DNA of 64,000 nucleotides. Source: Catonia carolina. Its lineage: Eukaryota > Arthropoda > Insecta > Hemiptera > Achilidae. The stretch spans positions 55,285,722 through 55,349,721 of the forward strand of contig JAQMRL010000005.1 of NCBI GenBank assembly GCA_035578175.1. The letters are read 5' to 3'. The notes under the pieces are model-generated. The model worked only from the letters and a program-made list of their open reading frames with translations. It did no database searches and was not told where the DNA came from. This document shows, one piece after another, positions 29,317-40,678 of the stretch (the first letter of the stretch is position 1; every line of letters starts with the position of its first letter). The position numbers and the translations under genes were made by a program.

Positions 29317-30169
29317 CCCTTTCAGTACCAACGTCCGGAAAACAGGACGTCAATATATTTTACGTAGTGACAACGTCTGGTTTACCGAACGTCTGTAAAG
29401 TACCAACGTCCAGATGAATTTGAAACTTGAAACTTAAGTTAGTCATCTTTACCGCACCCGACACGAACATTTTCATTAAAATGGGTCAATCGGAAGTAGT
29501 AGTTAATCGTGTGATTTTTCACTTTTTTGCGATTTTCTCAAAAACAGGTCGTACGTTTTTTTAAAAAATCGCCTGGTTTACTAAATTTTTATGCTCTACA
29601 AGATAGGGTAGGCAACATGTTTGCTGAAATTTTTGAAGAGGCTGTTTTCACGTAAAAAAATTGTATTTTTTAAATTGCGACTTTAATATGCACTTTAGCG
29701 CAAAAATATATAAAAAAATGTAGAGAATTTAAAATCCCTCAACTTTCATTTCAATTTTTTTTTCTATAACGCTTAGTTTAGCGGTAATTAGCGATTTTCT
29801 GTTTTTTCTCACGAAAACGTGTGAAAAATTGATATTTTAAAGATTTCGGCCTTAGTATGCATTTTACGACATAAGTGTATAATCAAATTTATAGAAAATT
29901 GAAAGATCTACAACTTTTATTAAAGCATTTTTCTCTACAGAGCCTAGTTTAGCGTGAAAGAGTGATTTTCCGTATTTTAAAAGCTAAACTGAGGTTAATT
30001 TTCATTTTGCGTCTTTCACTCATGATTAAAATTAGGTTATGTTTTTGAGGTTAGTTTTTTTGTTTATTTCTAATGTTTTTTGCTAACATTAGGTTATATT
30101 GTTCATTATTTGCATTGGCAAGAGAAAGTCGTGTGAGTGTTTCACACCAGGGTTTTGGCGTTATAAAGG
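29317..30169. mobile_element. possible piggyBac-like non-autonomous element hosting Rep-A copy 8
   Basis: A TTAA lies at 29313-29316 and another at 30170-30173. The left end reads CCCTTTCAGTACCAACGTCC and the right end, complemented, CCTTTATAACGCC. Only CCTTT is clearly shared. The left 95 bp hold five to six ACGTC/ACGTCTG motifs in alternating orientation. TTAA is common in AT-rich DNA, so the boundaries are tentative; the second TTAA element at 33882 supports the idea that the family exists here. Confidence 0.4.
29414..30150 (+). mobile_element. Rep-A copy 8, 5'-truncated
   Basis: It starts in the middle of the family at GAATTTGAAACTTGAAAC, after the GT tract, and runs collinearly to GGCAAGAGAAAGTCGTGTGA and CACACCAG. 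Both internal units and the whole 3' end are present. Confidence 0.9.
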
Positions 30170-30173
30170 TTAA

Positions 30174-30490
30174 ATATAAAACGTATGAGAGTGCACTCAC
30201 GGGCGACGGCAACAAAGCGACAGTCGCCGGTTGTAGTCGGTATTTACCCAAGTCAGCGACTAATCTATCGTTGTTTTACAGTCAGAAACGTTTTACACAC
30301 AACGACAATCCAACGACAAATTCCCAGCACTCACTTCACTCGTTCAATTCAAGTACATTACGGCACAAGAGTAGTACTTCATTCCAAGTCTAAGCAGTTG
30401 TCAATTGTATTCTACGTTGTATCCACTTGTTGTGTTTTAGTTGTGTTATTCCTTCTAAATTGGCAGGAAAACCTGTAATTGATGTCGAAG
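30174..30490 (+). other. GC-richer promoter-like segment with a short ATG frame
   Basis: A TATA-like TAAATATAAAACG (about 30172) is followed by GC-richer non-repetitive sequence (GGGCGACGGCAACAAAGCGA) and, at about 30482, an ATG opening MSKRKFSTKTFYRKK before a stop. It could be a promoter and first exon of a host gene, an LTR or the 5' part of another element; nothing decides. I do not recognise the short peptide. Confidence 0.3.
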
Positions 30491-31035
30491 AGAAAATTTT
30501 CGACAAAAACGTTTTATAGAAAGAAGTAAGAAAGTTATTTTTTATTTCTTCTTATTTTCTGAAAGCATGAAACGAGTAACTTAAATTAGCTCTTATTTTT
30601 ATTTTCTGTTATGGGATGAACCCAAAACAATCTACAGGGTGTTTTTAAGTATGAAAACGTACTGGGCAGAAGAAACTTAAAAGGATCTGCGTGGTTTTAA
30701 AATCCATTTTGTTTTTGGTAGTTTTGAAATTTTTGTCCACCATATTGGATTCAACTTTATATTTTTAAACAGGATGGTAATTATGTGACACAACCTTTCA
30801 ATATGAAATTTCAGGAAAAAAAACAATGGCATTTTGCAACAATGGCAATTTTTTTACAAGATTCCCAATTCTTGGGGTTGATTATTAGAAAGTGCACAAC
30901 GTAAATCATTAGCAACATCAAAATACTTTGTTTTATTGCAATAAGTACTGAAAACGCTTTTTCGCAAAAATAGGTGCTTGAAAAAAGTAAACACAATCGC
31001 AGCGATACACTACAATGGCTACGATATACTGGGGT
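30491..31035. other. AT-rich stretch
   Basis: CTACAGGGTGTTTTTAAGTA at about 30636 looks like a transposon terminus, but no partner end was found. No gene was seen. Confidence 0.35.
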
Positions 31036-31415
31036 GATGTTGTTTAGGCCATCAGCCAAAAGGCTGGTTTCAACCTGTAGAGGTTTTACTAAATAAAACG
31101 AAGAGTGACGTGGTTTACCATTGCCTTCCTCACCGAGTGGAAAAGTACGCTTATCAGCATGCCGGGCTCTCTGAAAAGCACATATTTTCCACTCTGCAAA
31201 TGATACTTTCACTTCATTCACCTCAGGGTCTGCCTGTATAATGAAATTCATTACTTTCAGAGGAGATAACTCTGATTAGTGTATTTTACACCTCTACTTT
31301 TACCTTTCCAAAACCGTTATGTTCTTAAATGATTCAGTCATTCAATTGGCTAACCATATGATAAGAAACAGATCTATTTATTTCATCCCTGCAACTAACA
31401 GATTGAGTGTAAATA
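31036..31415 (-). mobile_element. Rep-B copy 6
   Basis: From GTTGTTTAGGCCATCAGCC to AGATTGAGTGTAAATAATTC; the last bases of the 5' terminus (CCTGTTATGGGC in plus-strand view) are missing. The frame VNEVKVSFAEWK...GEEGNGKPRHSSFYLVKPLQ is open on the minus strand. There is a small insertion (TTTTACCTTTCCAAAACC) in the middle. Confidence 0.9.
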
Positions 31416-31477
31416 ATTCATACTTAATAATACTTGAGTACACTTTGTAATAGATTCGTAAACTCGAATCGTGAATC

Positions 31478-31588
31478 ACATCAGCTCTGGACGTGGGGAC
31501 GGCAAAGCTATCTCGTGGTCCCGCGCCCCCTTAACTTGTCTTCATCCTTCCATTGGGGACACGCCCCCTACTTTGGGAACCATTGCTC
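31478..31588 (-). mobile_element. hAT-like transposon terminus
   Basis: Read on the minus strand the segment begins AGAGCAATGGTTCCCAAAGT, then GGGGGCGTGTCCCC. This matches the common hAT start CAGTGGTTCCCAAAGTGGGG. Only about 110 bp are present, with no matching other end. Confidence 0.45.
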
Positions 31589-31630
31589 TAGGTGTTCAAA
31601 CCAGCCTTTCGGCTGATTACATAAACAATA
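31588..31630 (+). mobile_element. Rep-B 3' fragment
   Basis: TAGGTGTTCAAACCAGCC, TTTCGGCTGATTACATAAAC: the last 40 bases of the family, in the opposite orientation to copy 6 and directly against the hAT terminus. Confidence 0.75.
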
Positions 31631-32186
31631 CACCGTTGCAATAAGTTCTCCACGTTGGTATTAATTTTCATCGTGTTTACTCCTCAAATATTGAAATTTA
31701 GGTTTAGAATAACGTTATTGTTGTTATTGTATAAAATAAACCTGTAACAATTCAAGTTCAACATGATTTTCTAATCCATCGTGAACGTTGTAGAAAAGTT
31801 TTATTTAACTTTAGTCGTTTAATTCCACTAACTACTGTTAACTTAACCTTGTAGGCATTAGAGAAGTTTTCTTTCTATAAAATTGTGTTCTCACGTTTCA
31901 ATGTTAAATTTATTGTACAGTAATTTATCAAGTTGGAAAATATAACTGTACCTAAAGCTTTTCTTTTTCTTTCAACAGAAATATTTTATTTTCATCACGG
32001 AGTGTTGGAGATGTTTTCATTTCAGTTCATAATTGGAAAAAATTGTTGGTCAGATTAAAGAATTCTTTTCAACTTTTAAAATTCTAACGAATAATGTTAT
32101 TTTAAAAACGTGATCAAAAGAAACTTCACTTCGTCTATTTTATTTTAGTTTTAGGCAAGAAATTATTATTTTTTTTTAATAAATAA
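31631..32186. other. AT-rich stretch, nothing recognised
   Basis: No repeat or gene was recognised. Confidence 0.4.
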
Positions 32187-32559
32187 CTAGCTGTTGCACG
32201 GGGGTATATCCCTCAGAGAATGCTTTAAGGAAATTTGTTTTTAGTTTTTTAGAATTTCCGTTTTCATTCCAAGATTTAATTATTTTAAAGTTCCACCCAA
32301 AGAATATGAAAGTCGATTTTCAGTATTGTTTTAGGGTTAATCCCCATTTCTGTCCCGTAGAACCAAGTGGTTGAAACTCAGATGTTTTGATTTCCTAAGT
32401 ATGGAGAGAAACGGTAATTCCACTTTTTTGAAAAATTAATTTTTACCGCCGTGTAACAACAATTGACCTTGAACTTTGTAAATCTACGAAATGCTACATT
32501 CCAGTACTACTTTATCTGATTCCACTCTTTTGCTTAATATGAAATTTTGAACTGAAAAA
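32187..32559 (-). mobile_element. possible Helitron-like 3' end
   Basis: On the minus strand the segment ends ACCCCCGTGCAACAGCTAG followed by T, consistent with a CTAG-ending rolling-circle element. The 5' end is not identified, so the right boundary is only the start of Rep-A copy 9. Confidence 0.35.
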
Positions 32560-33504
32560 TCTGGTGTAAAACACACGACTTTCTCTTGCCAATGCAAATA
32601 ATGACCAATATAACCTAACATTAGTAATAAAACATTGGAAAGAAACAAAAACTAACCTCAAAAAACATAACCTAATTTTAGTCATGAGTGAATAGCCTTA
32701 ATTCAAAATGAAAACCAGTCTTAGTTTGGCTTAATAATACGGAAAATCACTCTTTGACGCTAAACTAGGCTCTGTAGAGAAAAATGTTTAAAATAAAAGT
32801 TTAGACCTTTTAATTTTCTAAAATTTTTGTTATAGCTACACTTTTATCGTATACTGAGGCCAAAATCTTAAAAATTCATATTTTTACAGATTTTCATAAA
32901 AAACAGAAAATTACATATTACCGCAACACTAAGCGTTATACAAAGAAATATTTGACATAAAAGTTGTAGATCATTAAATTTTCTACTACTTTAATGACGC
33001 AATTTTGCGCTAAAATGCATATTAAGGTCGCAATCGTAAAAAACCATTTTTTTCTACGAGAGCACAGTCTTTCCAAGAATTTCAGCAGACATGCCGCCTA
33101 CCCTATCTTGTAGAGCATAAAAAATGTAGTGAATGAGGCAATTTAAAAAGTCGTAGGAGCCGTTTTTGAGAAAATCTCAAAAAAGTGAAAAATTACACGA
33201 ATAAACTACTACATGCGGTTGACCGATTTTGATGAAAACAAAATCCCCTAGTGGGGAAAAGTCCTCTAGTGGTACCTAACTTAAGTTCCAAGTTTCAACT
33301 TTGTACAATGTTCTGTTCTTGAGATATTTTGTTCACACGTGCGCGCGCGCGCACGCACACACACACAGATCAATCGCTAAAAACATGTTTTTTGGGTTCA
33401 GGAGGTCTGAAAACGTGTAGATCCGGTGAAAACTCTTATGTCGAAAAATCGACATGAAAACAATACTTTCCTTCCTATATATTCATATAGGCAAGAGAAA
33501 CTAA
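32560..33504 (-). mobile_element. Rep-A copy 9, complete
   Basis: It runs from TCTGGTGTAAAACACACGACT to GGCAAGAGAAACT. The CA/GC tract is at about 33337-33366. An odd 20-base patch (AAATCCCCTAGTGGGGAAAA) sits where other copies read GTTCGTGTCGGG, near 33240. Confidence 0.9.
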
Positions 33505-33881
33505 AAATATAATTAATTATCTTTTAATTCTTTTTATCAAGTCATATACAGTAGACTATGAATTTTGAAGTTCCTACATTTTTACTGCTGATTTCTCTAA
33601 TGCTGCACATCTCGTGCGTCGTTCCTTGTACATTAGTATCAATAAAGCTGTGTTACGTCACCAGTTGTAACCTTTATGTAACGTCAGATAAATTCAGCAG
33701 TACCTACGCTAATGCATTAATACACACATGCACACATACACATACAACTACATATAGTACATATATTTATTATTTATTTTTTACTATTCATCGTGCCTTC
33801 GCTTACGCACACACGCGGGCTTAATGCTAACCTCAGAGGGGTGGATAAAACAAACTGGTCTGTTGTGTTTCCCTGATTTAA

Positions 33882-34422
33882 CCCTTTATATGGCAGTACT
33901 ACGGGAAAAATATATATGTTGTATAATGTTAAATTTTGTTTTATAGGGACTTGAGTAATGTATTTCTAGTGCCAGAACGGTAAGATATTTCTTTTTTTAT
34001 GTTAAGCTCTGGTAAGTATACTTACCAAGGAACGTTTATTGAAATGGGAATCACATAATGTTTAGTGCTAAGAATGCTTATTAAAACAACTTGTCGTTCT
34101 ATATAACCGAAAAATGTGTATAATAACTTATTTCAACTTTATATTAGCATGAATGCTTGCTTTCCTGTAAAAAACTAGAGTTTTCTAAGACCTGTACAAA
34201 AGTAACAACAAAACAACACGGTTGCTTACGCTGGTATGAATCCTTACCACATTCTTGTAACTCATGAAGCAAATGGTCGCTGTGCATTAATTTCAAAATG
34301 TGGATTAGCTTATTTACCATAAAACCGTAAAATGCCAATAGGGTTAAACTTAATAGCATATTCTTAAAAAAAATAGACCTTAGTGCGAGTGGTAAGTATA
34401 CGTACCAAAGACCTATAAAGGG
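33882..34422. mobile_element. piggyBac-like non-autonomous element, 541 bp
   Basis: TTAA flanks both ends (33878-33881 and 34423-34426). The ends form an inverted repeat CCCTTTATATGG / CCCTTTATAGG. Subterminal palindromes GGTAAGTATACTTACC (34011-34026) and GGTAAGTATACGTACC (34391-34406) may be transposase-binding sites. There is no transposase frame. TTAA duplication plus CCC(T) ends is the piggyBac signature. Confidence 0.75.
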
Positions 34423-34427
34423 TTAAC

Positions 34428-34430
34428 TAT

Positions 34431-34510
<80 letters not shown>

Positions 34511-34532
34511 TTACTACACCACCACCACCACC
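34428..34532. repeat. (ACT)n then (ACC)n trinucleotide array
   Basis: ACT units run from about 34430 to 34510, pass through one TATTACTAC interruption and change to CACCACCACCACC. The array starts within six bases of the piggyBac-like element's right TTAA. Confidence 0.95.
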
Positions 34533-35296
34533 AACATACATCGTTATCTCATAATCAGTATCATTATCATATCCATTAGATGTCTTCGTTGTCATCTTCA
34601 GCTTCATCTACTTCATGCTTCTAAATAATTATGTAGCTATACAGTTTAGTCAAGTTTATTTTTGTTTTGTTTAGAATTAAATTTTTGAAACCCCACTACT
34701 GAGTGTTGTTTTTCATTTAAAGAATATTAAAATTCAGATTTTTTTAGTTTTTGCTTAAAAATTATATTTAAATCTAAATGCAACAGGATTGCACCTTGCT
34801 AAAAAAATTAACAACAGTGTTTTTTAAATCGTGTAAAACTTTTATAGGTATTATTCAATAGATTTAAAGTCAGGTATTTCAAAGGATGGTTAAATCTTTC
34901 TTCATAATTAGAACTGAATTTTGATATTATATGTTTGATGTTTGTAATGTAAAATTATCCAGATATATGTAATTTATAGACTATGAAATTTGAATGGCTT
35001 TATGCAAAAATTTGATTGAAAAAGTTAGAATATATTTATATTTGAAGTGTTAAATACACTACACAATTGGATTCTGTAGGTAGGCCTACGTATGGGATCT
35101 AAAAGGGATTTTTATAAAAAAGTTTTTGATACATTTTAGGTTTTATCACAGGCTGACGAAACTAAATATCTGTAAATAAGCCCTATATCTTGACAAGAGG
35201 CTTACCTAAAAAAACACATCACGGCAAAGAGGAAACAATTGGATGTACAATTCAACCAAATGACGTGGTTGCTTCGAAGGAAGTCAGAATTCTTTG
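34533..35296. other. AT-rich stretch, nothing recognised
   Basis: No family or gene was seen. Confidence 0.4.
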
Positions 35297-35339
35297 AAGA
35301 AAGTAAAATGATTCTTATTAAGAATCATTTTACTTTCTT
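35297..35339. repeat. perfect 43-bp palindrome
   Basis: Arms of 21 bp (left AAGAAAGTAAAATGATTCTT plus A) flank a single T. A third, imperfect copy of the right arm follows at about 35352-35377 (AATCATTTAACTTTCTTAAG). Confidence 0.97.
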
Positions 35340-35503
35340 AAGAATTAGAAGTAATCATTTAACTTTCTTAAGAATTTCTTAAGACTGTCTGAACATAAAA
35401 TACAGTTGTGGGGAACAGCAAAAAAGTTCTGACATTTTAGAAAGGTTCTCGTCGAAAGTTATGAGAAAAATCGTGGACATTTCTTAGTACATCAGTAAAA
35501 AAA

Positions 35504-36391
35504 TCTGATTTGAAACACTCATACGACTTTCTCTTGCCAATGCAAATAATTAACAATATAACCTAACTTTGGTAATAAAACATTAGAAACAAACAAAAAA
35601 ACTAACCTCAAAAACATAACCTAATTTAATCATGAGTAAATGATGCAAAATGAAAATCAACCTCAGTTTGGCTTAAAAATACGGAAAATCACTTTTTCAC
35701 GCTAAACTAGGTTCTGTAGAGAAAAATGCTCAAAAAAAAAGTTGTAGATCTTTTATGTTTCTATAAATTTGGTTATTACACTTTTGTCATAAAATGCATA
35801 CTAAGGCTGAAATCTTAAAAAATCGATCTTTTACAGATTTTCATTTAAAAAAACCCAGAAAATCACTAATTACCGCTGAACTAAGCGTTATAGGTACATA
35901 GAAATATTTGAAATAAAAGTTGTAGGATTTTTAATTATCTACAACTTTTCAATATACATTTTTGCGCTAAAATGCATATTAAAGCCGCAATTTTAAAAAA
36001 ATTTACGAGAAAACAGCCTTCCCAAGAATTTCAGCAGATATGGCGCCTACCCTATCTTGTAGAGCACAAAAAATGTAGTAAATCAGGCGATTTAAAAAAA
36101 ATATCGTAGGAGCCGTTTTTGAGAAAATCTTCCGGTTTACCGATTTTAATGAAAATGTTCGTGTCGAGTCCTCTGGTGGTATCTAATCACCAGAAGTTTG
36201 AAGTTTCAACTTTGTACGATGTTCCGTTCTTCAGATATTCTGTTCACACACAGACAAATCGCTAAAAACATGTTTTGGGGTTCAGGGGGTCTGAAAACGT
36301 GTAAACTATATCCGGTAAAAACTCTATTTCGAAAAATCGATATAAAACAATATTTTCGTTCCTATATATTCATATAGGCAAGAGAAAGTAA
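35504..36391 (-). mobile_element. Rep-A copy 10
   Basis: From TCTGATTTGAAACACTCATA to GGCAAGAGAAAGT. The CA tract has collapsed (ACACACAGAC), and about 40 bp are missing after CCGTTTTTGAGAAAATC. Confidence 0.9.
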
Positions 36392-36468
36392 ACATTCTGT
36401 CATGCATCGATACCTAAACATAGATACATTATACAAAACCATTAAAATACACATCTTTATTCACAATT

Positions 36469-37294
36469 TTTACTTTCTCTTGCATTTATGAATATATAGG
36501 AAGGAAAGTATTGTTTTCATGTCGATTTTTCGAAATCGAGTTTTCACCGGATCTACACGTTTTCAGACCCCCTGAACCCAAAAAAAACATGTTTTTAGCG
36601 ATTGGTCTGTGTGTGTGTGTGTGCGTGCGTGCGTGCGCGCGCGCGCGCGCGCGTGTGTGTGTGTATACAAAATATCTCAAGAACGGAACATCGAACGAAC
36701 TTAAAACTTGAAACTTAAGTTACATACCACTACCGGACCCGACACGAACATTTTCATCAAAATCAGTCAACCGGAAGTAGTAGTTTATTCGTGCAATTTT
36801 TCACTTTTTTGCGATTTTCTCAAAAACTAGTCCTACGATTTTTTTTTAAATCGCCTGGTTTACTAAATTTTTTATTCTCTACAAGATAAAATAGGCGCCA
36901 TGTTTGCTGAAATTCTTGGTGAGGCTGTTTTTACGTAAAAAAAGTGTTTTCTTAAGATTACTCACGAAAACGTGTGAAAAATCGATTTTTTTAAGATTTT
37001 GGCCTTAGTATGCATTTTATGACAAAAAAGTATATATTCAAATTTATAGAAAATTAAAAGGTCTACAACTTTTATTTAGAGCATTTTTCTCTACAGAGCC
37101 TAGTTTAGCGTGAAAGAGTGATTTTCCGTATTTTTAAGGCTAACTAAGGTCGATTTTCATTTTGCGTCTTTCATATATGATTTAAATTAGGTTATGTTTA
37201 TTGAGGTTAGTTTTTTTTGTTTATTTCTAATGTTAGGTTTATTGGTAATTATTTGCATTGGCAAGATAAAGTTGTGTGAGTGTTTCACACCAGA
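36469..37294 (+). mobile_element. Rep-A copy 11, inverted relative to copy 10, internal unit 1 deleted
   Basis: TTTACTTTCTCTTGC start, GT/GC tract 36611-36664 and CACACCAGA end. The sequence jumps from CTTAAGATTA (start of unit 1) straight to CTCACGAAAACG (end of unit 1), so one of the two internal repeats is gone. Only 77 bp separate it from copy 10. Confidence 0.9.
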
Positions 37295-38138
37295 TTTTTT
37301 TTTATGTTTATTTATTTTATGTCGCATCAGCAATAAAGTCATGAGTGGCCACAATTACAGAATATAATTAAAAATCTTGTGTGACTGAGTTTTTAAGGTA
37401 CAAAACCACGTTATGTGTACTCTTGATGTTCTTTAGCATGATTTTCGTCTTTTGTGCTATGTTAATTTATGTTATGTTAATGTATTATGTCTACAACTAT
37501 TAACTCCTGCGTATGTTACATTGTTTACCTCGTGTTAATCAAATGATAATTACTGTTACTTTTGTTTAAATTTGGGATTTTAAATCGCGATATTCTGTAT
37601 AGAGTCAAAAAAATTGACTCCTATGTATAGTAAAATAAATATAAATTCTTACAAATAATATTCTTTTGACTTAAAAATATTTTTTACATTTTCTTTTTGT
37701 TTACGTACTCTCAAAGCTTTCATATACTATGCGAAAAAAAGAAGTTTTTCCCCTTTTATTACTTCCGCTATTTCTACAAAGCAGGATTGCTTTTTGCTGT
37801 TTTACTCTAAAACGAACATAGCAGAATTGGAATCTATACAACATACAATGTATCCTATCATACAGAAATTTTTGTTGAACAATTTTTCTGTAAAAAAAAT
37901 TCAGTTTATTGAAATATTGTAAAAAAGATATACCAATACGTTGTCATTTTTTATATCGGCATTGTAAGTTGGCGTCAAAAGTTTATTAAGTAGTCTATCT
38001 AAAAAAACAATCGTTTATCAATAAAAAATAATTCATGCGAAATGATGATAACGAGATTATACCAAAAACCCTTTGTAGGCTCGTACATCAAATTTTTATA
38101 GTTAATACTGGGTATTAATATATCTTTTATTAATACAG
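37295..38138. other. AT-rich stretch
   Basis: 37310-37400 (TTTATGTCGCATCAGCAATA) faintly resembles the 3' part of SINE-3. Nothing else was recognised. Confidence 0.35.
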
Positions 38139-38335
38139 GAATGGCTTACCCGTTGGCGTATTAAGGTGAATCCAAATAAATCAACACAGGCGTCAAACAC
38201 ACGACGTCAAACTTGTCCACCTGCGGTGGTGAATAACGTTCATATCCTTCAGGCAAGAGTGGTGCGATATCTTGGCTAGTGGCTTGACAGGCGACTAACT
38301 TGGAAGCATCAGCTGCGTACAAAACGTGTAATTTC
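38139..38335 (+). pseudogene. Jockey-like reverse transcriptase fragment
   Basis: The plus strand reads QEWLTRWRIKVNPNKSTQAS, TCPPAVVNNVHILQ, then VVRYLG, a stop, WLDRRLTWKH. This is the RT segment between the FADD box and the thumb in Jockey-clade LINEs (WRIKVN..K...YLG..LDRRLTWK). It is short and disrupted, and broken off by Rep-A copy 12. Confidence 0.65.
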
Positions 38336-38337
38336 TA

Positions 38338-39045
38338 TTGTTTTGCGATTTTCTCAAAAACAGCTCCTACGATTCTTTTAAAAATTGCCTTATTTACTAA
38401 ATTTTTTATGCTCTACATGTTAGGGTAGGCGCCATGCCTGCTGAAATTCTTGGAAAGGCTGTTCCCTCGTAGAAAATATGTTTTTTTTAAGATTGCGGCC
38501 TTAACATGCATTTCAGGGCAAAAGTGTACCTATATAATCCAAGTTGTAGAAAATTAAAAACCCTACAACTTTTATACCAAACAATATTCTTTGTATAACG
38601 CTTAGTTTAGCGGTACTTAGTGATTTTCTGTTTTTTTTTTTATGAATATCTGTAAAAAGAAATGGATTTTTCAAAATTTCGGCCTTAGTATGAATTTTAT
38701 GAGAAAAGTGTATATAATCAAATTTATAGGAAAATAAAAGACCTACAACTTTTATATAAGCATTTTTCTCTACAGAGCCTAGTTTAGTGTCAAAGACCGA
38801 TTTTCCGTATTATCTATGCCAAACTGAGGTTTTTTCATTTTGCATCATTCACTCACGATTAAAATTAGGTTATGTTTTTTGAGGTAAGTTTTTTGTTTAT
38901 TTAAAGTCGCATCAATACCTTGATCATTAGCGCTATAGTGGGTTAAGAAACTGTAATAATGTCTCCGTTTTCTTTACCTTGTTTACTAATGTTAGGTTAT
39001 TATTTGAATTGGCAAAATAAAGTCTAGTGAGTGTTTTACACCAGA
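38338..39045 (+). mobile_element. Rep-A copy 12, 5'-truncated, with a SINE-3-like insert
   Basis: It starts at TTGCGATTTTCTCAAAAACA and carries both internal units and the 3' end (TTGGCAAAATAAAGTCTAGT...TTTTACACCAGA). At about 38898-38980 the normal sequence is interrupted by TTTAAAGTCGCATCAATACC and GGGTTAAGAAACTG, matching the body of SINE-3. Confidence 0.85.
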
Positions 39046-40337
39046 CTTTTATTTCTGAACATCAGAAAATATAAATATTTGTTGAAGTAGATTTTTACAG
39101 ATTTACTGACAATATTCCAGTATACGAAGTTACAATGAAATTGAAAATAATACATATAAATCTCATGAAATTTTATTTAACAATTTTTCAAAATGTTTAA
39201 ACAAAGGATCTACTCCATTTATCCATATTCTTGGAAAATATTTAAGCTCTGGTAGCTTAAGTAGAGATGAAGTGTTGACGTCACTACCTTATTTATTGTA
39301 ATAACCATTTTGCATTGTTGAATTCTGAATAAATTTTTAAAATTACTATATATTATAATAAGGACATAACATTTTTAAACAAAACCATAAAACTGGAGAT
39401 TTTGTATAAGAAGTAATACGAGCCCTAATAACATTATCATCCCTTGATCATTTCGTCCCATAAATATACTGTAATCTCTTGTACCAACAGAGGGAGGAAA
39501 AAGATTAGGAGCAACTCTAAAAAACACTCTGTAAATCCTGTGATAATGTTTATTTTAGCTGTTTAAACTTCAGCACTGCTTTGCTGAAATAACTTTCGTA
39601 ATTTATTATTGTTATTGTTCAACATGGAATCGTATTTTATAATTTCTTACTTGTATATTTATAAATATTTTTTTTAAACCACTGTTTTAGAAAACCTTCA
39701 ATTATCTTGTAATCATTTTTATAATAATGTATCAATTGTAATATTTCTCTTGTATACCAATTGAAATTATACTTAACTTGTAATAAAATTATGTATTTTG
39801 TTTTAGAAAATAAAATGTTTTATTTGATATACCTAATAGAAACTATTTTAGAAAATAAGAGTCTTTATTTTAGAAAATAAGAAAACCGTATCGTTACAGA
39901 TAAGGTAAATTTTGTTCACGATCTGTGTATAATAAATAATAAATAAACTTCCTTTATACCTATAACAATTATTTATTGACTTAATTATTTATTGAAACTA
40001 CTAACAAATTATATTTGGATTTCTTCAATTAGATTACAAAATTTAAAGCTTAAAGTTAATTCGACTTTAAATAAGAAACAGTCACTTAACTGTTAAAAGA
40101 AAAATTTACCTGTTTACAACAACTTGCTACCACCAGCACGCAACGCACTATTAACATAACTCAGAACCGGTCCCTTAACGACAATATTTTGAAACGGCTC
40201 GACAACACTGATTCCATTCACAGTCATTTTATAATTACATTTAAAAAAATATATATTTTTTGATTCAAAAAACCTAAAATAAAAAAAATGTACTTTTTTG
40301 ATTCCGCAAACCTTAAAAATATTTATTTTAAGTACGT
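39046..40337. other. AT-rich stretch
   Basis: Three short repeats TTTTAGAAAATAA occur at about 39802-39880. No gene was recognised. Confidence 0.45.
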
Positions 40338-40652
40338 TTAACCCACCGGGTTGGTCTAGGGGTAACGTCATCGCCGCTAGTTAGTTGTTTAATAGCTGAA
40401 TTTTGGAGACGAGGTTCCTGGTTCAAATCTTAGTAAAGGTAGTTACTTTTATACGAATTTGAATAATAGGCAGTGGTTACCGGTGCATTTTGATAGTTAG
40501 ATTTATTTCAATTAACTATACTCTCTCAGAAATGGTCGGCCTGGGTCTGTACAAGACTACACCACATTACTCGTCATACATATCATCCTCATCTCATTGG
40601 GTCATGGGGTTGCTTATTGTTCTGAATTGAACAGATTGCAACGTACACAAAT
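40338..40652 (+). mobile_element. SINE-2 copy a, full length
   Basis: It has a tRNA-like head with A-box-like GGTCTAGGGGTAACG (about 40353) and B-box GGTTCAAATC (40420-40429). Then comes the body AAAGGTAGTTACTTTTATAC, and the tail region TACATATCATCCTCATCTCA, TTGAACAGATTGCAACGTAC. The box spacing of about 60 bp fits a polymerase III promoter. It is not a functional tRNA because no cloverleaf closes. Confidence 0.8.
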
Positions 40653-40678
40653 TAGGAAAAAAGAAGTATTTTTAAAAC

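Noticed and set aside
30073..30478. Overlapping frames of about 100 residues
   Set aside because: They straddle the end of Rep-A copy 8 and the promoter-like segment in two frames; neither shows a domain.
34413..34607. 64-residue poly-valine frame
   Set aside because: Translation of the ACT trinucleotide array.
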